Shown: piece by piece, positions 45,715 through 49,407 of the stretch
Layout of the letters: each line of letters begins with the position of its first letter
Numbering within the stretch: position 1 is the stretch's first letter
From: Hofstenia miamia
Lineage: Eukaryota > Xenacoelomorpha > Acoela
Direction of reading: 5' to 3'
Length of the DNA stretch: 49,407 nt
Assembly: GCA_004352715.1 (NCBI GenBank)
Contig: SCFE01000055.1
Coordinates: forward strand, 1,532,996 to 1,582,402
Program-made: the position numbers and the translations under genes
The notes under the pieces: generated by a model
Database searches by the model: none
What the model was told of the DNA's origin: nothing
Seen by the model: only the letters and a program-made list of their open reading frames with translations

Positions 45715-45815
45715 AAAACAGCTTTCCTGATTGACGTTCCATCTTTGATTGCCGCGAGAGCACTCTGATGTTGCTCTATTGTCAGTTTTCTTTGATACCT
45801 CTCGATACTAGCAGC
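45715..45815 (-). pseudogene. Pipsqueak/pogo-type helix-turn-helix remnant
   Basis: The minus strand reads ERYQRKLTIEQHQSALAAIK then DGTSIRKAVF and a stop. This resembles the start of the psq/CENP-B-type HTH (K-R-x-x-T-x-E...ALxAVxxG-SIRxAA), which binds DNA in pogo/Tigger transposases and in pipsqueak-domain proteins. Only the first two helices remain and no splice donor is evident, so it may be a transposase relic or an exon fragment. It sits about 50 bp beyond the 3' edge of the R2/R4-type element. Confidence 0.4.
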
Positions 45816-45867
45816 ATCTCTACACGAATCAGACAATAGTTTTTGCCTTCAGCATCTATTGAAGTCC

Positions 45868-45887
45868 TTTATTATTATTATTATTAT
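45868..45887. repeat. (TTA)n on the 3' side of the R2/R4-type LINE
   Basis: About six TTA units on the plus strand, directly at the element's 3' end (minus-strand ...AATAAAATGAAATAATAA). Confidence 0.85.
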
Positions 45888-46018
45888 TTCATTTTATTGT
45901 CACAGCTTCATGCTGGTGTCTCTCTCAGCTCGGGGAACTCACCAGTTTCCAGGGAGTCTCAGAGCTTTCCTCAGGACTCTTGCTGTACCTAACAATGCTG
46001 CCTTCTGTGCTACCACTC

Positions 46019-46310
46019 CTACCCACTTTGGTACTCCCAATCCAAGTATTTCTTATGCTTATTACTTACTGCTCTTAGTGCTTCTTCTACTACCGGGACT
46101 AATTTTACCTTCTTCAATTTCCACAGCCTTTCTATTTCCTCTGCCAACTCTCTGTACTTGTCTATCTTCTCTTTCTCCTTGCTTTCTACATTTCTGTCCT
46201 TTGGTACTGCTATGTCTATCACTGTTCCTAATCTTTTCTCTTTGTCTACCACTACTATGTCTGGCCTCCGTGCTTCTATCACTTTGCTCGTCTGTATGTT
46301 GAAGTCCCAC
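46019..46310 (-). pseudogene. Restriction-like endonuclease domain of the R2/R4-type LINE
   Basis: MIEARRPDIVVVDKEKRLGT, VIDIAVPKDRN, KEKEKIDKYRELAEEIERLW, KVKLVPVVEEALRAVSN. The R-PD...D...IDIAVP block is the nuclease core that nicks the target strand to prime reverse transcription. This domain is the best-preserved part of the element, open for 87 codons. The frame then shifts, and the natural C-terminus (VVAQKAALLGTARVLRKAL) is read in another frame down to about 45950. Confidence 0.8.
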
Positions 46311-46355
46311 AGTATCTTAACTTTGTCATTCTCTATGACTCCCTGTGGCTTGTGC

Positions 46356-46781
46356 TCATACTACTTGTCTCCTGCTTCTAACCCATGCTTCCTGCTCATT
46401 CTCCAATGTACGATTCGTTCCTGCTATCAGATGATCTACTGTCTCCGCCTCTTTCTTACATAGCCTACACGTATCACTTACTTCTACTCTTCTGTCTATA
46501 TGCTTCTTCACCCAGTTTGTTCTTATTGCTTGTTCCTGTGCTGCCACTATCAGTGCTCTCCTTTTGTATTCTTTTCTTAACCTCGTCCTTATTTCCTCAT
46601 TATCTGTTCTATCTTTCTTTATCACACCTAAGTACTTGTACCCCTCTTTGACTTCCTCAATCTTATCCCCACTGCTCGTCCTCAAACCATTTCCATCTAC
46701 ACACTTGCCTCTGCTCATTGTCACTTTCGCACACTTTGCTAATCCAAATTCCAACACAGAATCTCTGTTTACCTTCTCCAA
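46356..46781 (-). pseudogene. RT thumb and CCHC zinc motif of the R2/R4-type LINE
   Basis: An open frame of 141 codons: EFGLAKCAKVTMSRGKCV, YKYLGVIKKD (the 'YKYLGV' block after the RT), RRALIVAAQEQAIRTNWVKK, then DTCRLCKKEAETVDHLIAGT. C-x2-C-x7-H-L matches the zinc motif of R2-like proteins; the final Cys is read as Thr/Asn, so it is probably mutated. It follows the RT palm upstream. Confidence 0.75.
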
Positions 46782-46789
46782 AGTCCACT

Positions 46790-47400
46790 TGCTTCTTCAA
46801 CATCTTCCTTGAACTAGCATACATCTTCAGGTCGTCCATGTACCATAGGTGACTCACTGCTCTACCATTCTTCTCCATCTTATACCCTGTGCCTGTCTCC
46901 TTTAACTTTTCTGTAATAGGTATTAAGCTGACTACAAACAGTAGTGGTGCTAAGCTGTCTTCCTGGAATATACTCCTTCTAAACTCAACGTATGCCCGTC
47001 TATCTCAGTCTGCCACTTTCCCATGAAACTCCACTGCTCTCTAGCGTCCTCAATACCCACCTATGTGAAATGCTGTCATGTGCCTTCCTGTAGTCTATCC
47101 ATGCCATTGCTAAGTTTGCCTTCCTTCTTGTACAATTCTCCACTACTGCCTGTTCTATTAACAATTATTACATCCTCTCGTCTTTGTCCTACATCCCTTC
47201 TGCTCCTCTGGTATGAACTTGTTCTGTTCTAAGTAACATGCCAGCCTACTTGAAATCACAGAAGTTAGCAATTTTCAAGTTTTCGGCAGATATGTTATTG
47301 GCCTGAAGTTGCTTCGCAACACTACTTTTCTTTGGGTCCTTCTGTATCAGAAATGTCTTTCCCGCATACATCCACTCTGGACACACACTCCTCCAATGCT
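46790..47400 (-). pseudogene. RT palm of the R2/R4-type LINE
   Basis: Recognised pieces on the minus strand are an RT start block near 47350 (QKDPK with a diverged remainder), AIVENCTRRKANLAM-like residues, MAWIDYRKAHDSISHRWVLR (first catalytic Asp block; usually WIDYKKAFDS), then VSHLWYMDDLKMYASS (catalytic YMDD intact, at about 46840). Frames change at least three times between these blocks and stops are present. Confidence 0.75.
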
Positions 47401-47543
47401 ACTGCTTGTCTTTCATGAACACTTGTGAACCTCTTCAGCCAATAACAATCTACCTCATCTCTGCGCCTTTAGAGCCTTCTTCAGCCTTGCAGTTGTGATT
47501 GCTTCTTCTTCTTGCCTGAATTCCTTCTGCATCTGCTCGCTCT

Positions 47544-48540
47544 CTATCTCTGGTCCCGCACTCCCCATATATTCTCCCAGAACCTTACAGCATCCTTACC
47601 TGCTTTAGCTGTAACCTTTTCTCCTGCATCTAGTTCTTTGTAGAATCTTCCTTCTTGGGTCTCAAACTTCATATTGTCTCTTGCCTGCTTTGCCCTTGCC
47701 CTATACTTTCTCAGTTTCTCAGCTTCTGCAACTAATCTCTGCTTAAGCTCTTCTCTTGCAGTTTCTATAGTCCTCTCCTTACATACCCTGCACCTGTTCT
47801 GTATCGCCTTACTTGTCCTGATCTTCCCTAATTGCTGCCTTATCTTTGCCACTTTATTCTCAGTTCTTCTCTCCCATGCTGGCTTTCTGTCTCCCTTATC
47901 TTCTTGTCGTCTTTTGTTCTTCATGTCCATGCCTACATTCTTCAGCACTTCCTATGCGCCTGTATACACTAACCTGTTTATCTTTGTTACACTCTTAGCA
48001 TCTATCCTTTCTAATACTTGGTTAACCTTTGCTTCTCTTAACTCCTCTTGGTACTGGCAACCTACTTCTGTCTTCTATTTCTTTCTTCATCCTTTCCTTG
48101 ATTGCTGTCTCTGTTTCTACATCCACGGTTTCTGCTGTTTCTACCACTCCTACATCTGCCTCTTCATTTTCTTTTTGCTTCGTCTGTTCAGCTCTTCTTT
48201 CTCCCTTATTCTCCTCCAGCTTCATCTTTCTGACCTGACCTGCAAGCCTCTGCTCTGTAACTTCTAATCCTGTTTCTTCTTTTTTCCATTCTTCCAACAT
48301 TCTCTTCCTATAACCCCTCTCATCTGATCTGCTTCTTCTATAATGTTCTATTCATCTTTACTTATGCAGTCATCAATTGGTCTGTGTGGATCCTGTTTGC
48401 TATTTCTTGACTCCACACCTCAATTATGGAGTCTGGGTGTTGTCTGGAGATTCTTTGCACCTTCTGGCCATTTAATATCTGCCTGGACACTGAAGGCTTT
48501 TTCTTTATGGTCAAAGTAGGTTTGGGGTAGAACAAGAATC
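47544..48540 (-). pseudogene. N-terminal charged region of the R2/R4-type LINE
   Basis: Frames at 48300-48022 and 47948-47544 give Lys/Glu/Arg-rich, coiled-coil-like protein (KMKLEENKGERRAEQTKQKE; EELKQRLVAEAEKLRKYRAR; FYKELDAGEKV; FWENIWG). FWxxIW and the charged helices occur at the junction with the RT in related elements. A stop and frameshift lie between about 47950 and 48020. The segment 48301-48540 is read only in short frames. Confidence 0.55.
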
Positions 48541-48568
48541 CGGGTCTCCCAATCCGAGTCTAGCATCA

Positions 48569-48600
48569 TTATTATTGTTGTTATTATTATTATTAATATT
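48569..48600. repeat. (TTA)n on the 5' side of the R2/R4-type LINE
   Basis: ATTATTATTGTTGTTATTAT continuing as TTA units, in the same strand phase as the tract at 45868-45887. Together the two tracts look like one microsatellite split by the insertion. Confidence 0.8.
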
Positions 48601-49407
48601 AGTAAATATTTACAAAACTACAACTTATTAGCACCTAAGTACTTCATTAAATTTACCAGCTTTCTAATTATTTACAAACACTTCAATAAACGTCTAAATT
48701 TTCTAAATTTATTAAGTGTTGACCTTAACTTCAGCTTAAGAACATTAAATTTCAAATCACTAATTTTGTGCAAATCAAAAATGTGGGAAAATCTTTCATA
48801 TTTAATACTTTAAAACATTGGAACAGTCTCGATATTGAAATAAGGTCGGTCAAAAATACTCAAGTACTAAACGAAAATTGAAACACGATCTCTTGTGTCA
48901 TCAAAATATAAGAAACACAACAAAAAATTGCATGCATGGGAACAGACCTCAGTATTGCAGTTTGTAGATAAACTTTTTTGTTCAAGCAATACTTTATGAA
49001 ATTTCATTGAAATAAAGTGCCTATAGCTCTTATTAGTAGATGGAAATACATTAAACTCTTTTCAAGACTTTATATAACCATAACTATACTCACTCAATTA
49101 TATATTATATGTTTATTTAACTTGTGGTGTTTAGTAGTTTTTGTAACATTGTGTGTAATGAAATAAATTGCTTTTTGACTTTTTATTTTCCTTTATTCCA
49201 TTCTACTATTCAAATAAAGAACTAATCGTGTATATTTTTATATTATTTAAAATGGTATTGAATTATTTTTTGATGAAAATCTGCTCATTTTTATTTCTGT
49301 CGAAAAAATAATCAGAAATATGAAATTTAATTAGTTTATAAGTCTTTTCCTTTATGATTTATATTAACTAGTCATATACTTTGTTTAAAGTTACTAATGT
49401 ATTCTAC
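48601..49407. other. AT-rich non-coding stretch to the window end
   Basis: No gene or repeat recognised. Confidence 0.5.

Larger units (their letters stand above)
45890..48566 (-). mobile_element. R2/R4-type non-LTR retrotransposon with restriction-like endonuclease
   Basis: A single long, decayed ORF on the minus strand: a charged N-terminal region (48540-47540), an RT (about 47400-46800), a CCHC-type zinc motif, a restriction-like endonuclease (46310-46019) and a short C-terminal extension (ALLGTARVLRKALRLPGNW, ending about 45950). This order (RT, then CCHC, then PD-D/E-K-type endonuclease) defines the R2/R4 group of LINEs, unlike the APE-type LINEs elsewhere in the window. Base composition is much richer in G+C than the flanks. 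It is bounded on both sides by plus-strand (TTA)n. Confidence 0.75.

Noticed and set aside
45859-46812. Several long plus-strand open frames rich in Leu/Ser
   Set aside because: Shadows of the minus-strand R2/R4-type LINE; no domain signal.
1-49407. CRISPR arrays, prokaryotic operons, rRNA or tRNA genes
   Set aside because: No regular repeat-spacer structure, no operon layout, and no cloverleaf or rRNA core motif seen by eye; a tRNAscan-type search was not possible.

Overview
This is nuclear DNA from an AT-rich animal. It has no operons, no ribosome-binding-site pattern, no CRISPR array and no intact host gene. What it does have is abundant (TA)n microsatellites, two assembly gaps (143 and 61 N), and relics of many eukaryotic transposon classes: Penelope-like, LINE/CR1-like, an R2/R4-type restriction-like-endonuclease LINE, Ty3/Gypsy, and small CACTA-, piggyBac- and hAT-like elements. 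The mix fits an invertebrate (cnidarian or lophotrochozoan type), but the species cannot be named from sequence alone.

Layout. 1-0.8 kb: a CACTA-like non-autonomous element with subterminal repeats. 0.8-1.4 kb: two diverging Penelope GIY-YIG endonuclease remnants, then a gap whose two flanks are the same sequence. 5.4-5.85 kb: piggyBac-like MITE. 6.7-8.3 kb (minus): a decayed CR1-like LINE with PHD-type ORF1 and endonuclease. 11.2-11.6, 14.4-15.0 and 21.4-21.6 kb: hAT-like MITEs. Two weak candidate exons lie near 14.0 and 18.0 kb. 24.0-25.6 kb (minus): a Penelope-like element (RT plus GIY-YIG endonuclease) with tandem partial 3' units, each carrying a degenerate hammerhead-ribozyme core. 25.6-28.3 kb: a foldback-like element with long inverted arms; the left arm is built on a 126-bp, reading-frame-preserving tandem repeat containing a perfect TGACGTCA in each unit.

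28.5-42.4 kb is a less AT-rich retrotransposon nest. A minus-strand Ty3/Gypsy pol runs protease, RT, RNase H and first half of integrase (42.1-39.3 kb), and resumes as the second half of integrase at 34.85-33.9 kb. Between these lies an oppositely oriented relative (34.86-38.9 kb): the pol C-terminal tail, then a roughly 900-codon decayed ORF of unknown function ('ORFx'), then a polypurine tract and probable LTR. A second, diverged ORFx copy is on the minus strand at 29.45-28.56 kb, downstream of the minus-strand pol. Two or three LINE fragments sit inside this nest.

42.4-45.7 kb is AT-rich with no gene seen. A short pipsqueak/pogo-type helix-turn-helix remnant lies at 45.7-45.8 kb. A decayed R2/R4-type LINE occupies 45.9-48.57 kb (minus), bracketed on both sides by same-strand (TTA)n tracts, which suggests insertion into a microsatellite. 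No gene is functional as read: every coding relic has stops or frameshifts. Coordinates of degraded elements are approximate, and all family calls are by eye.
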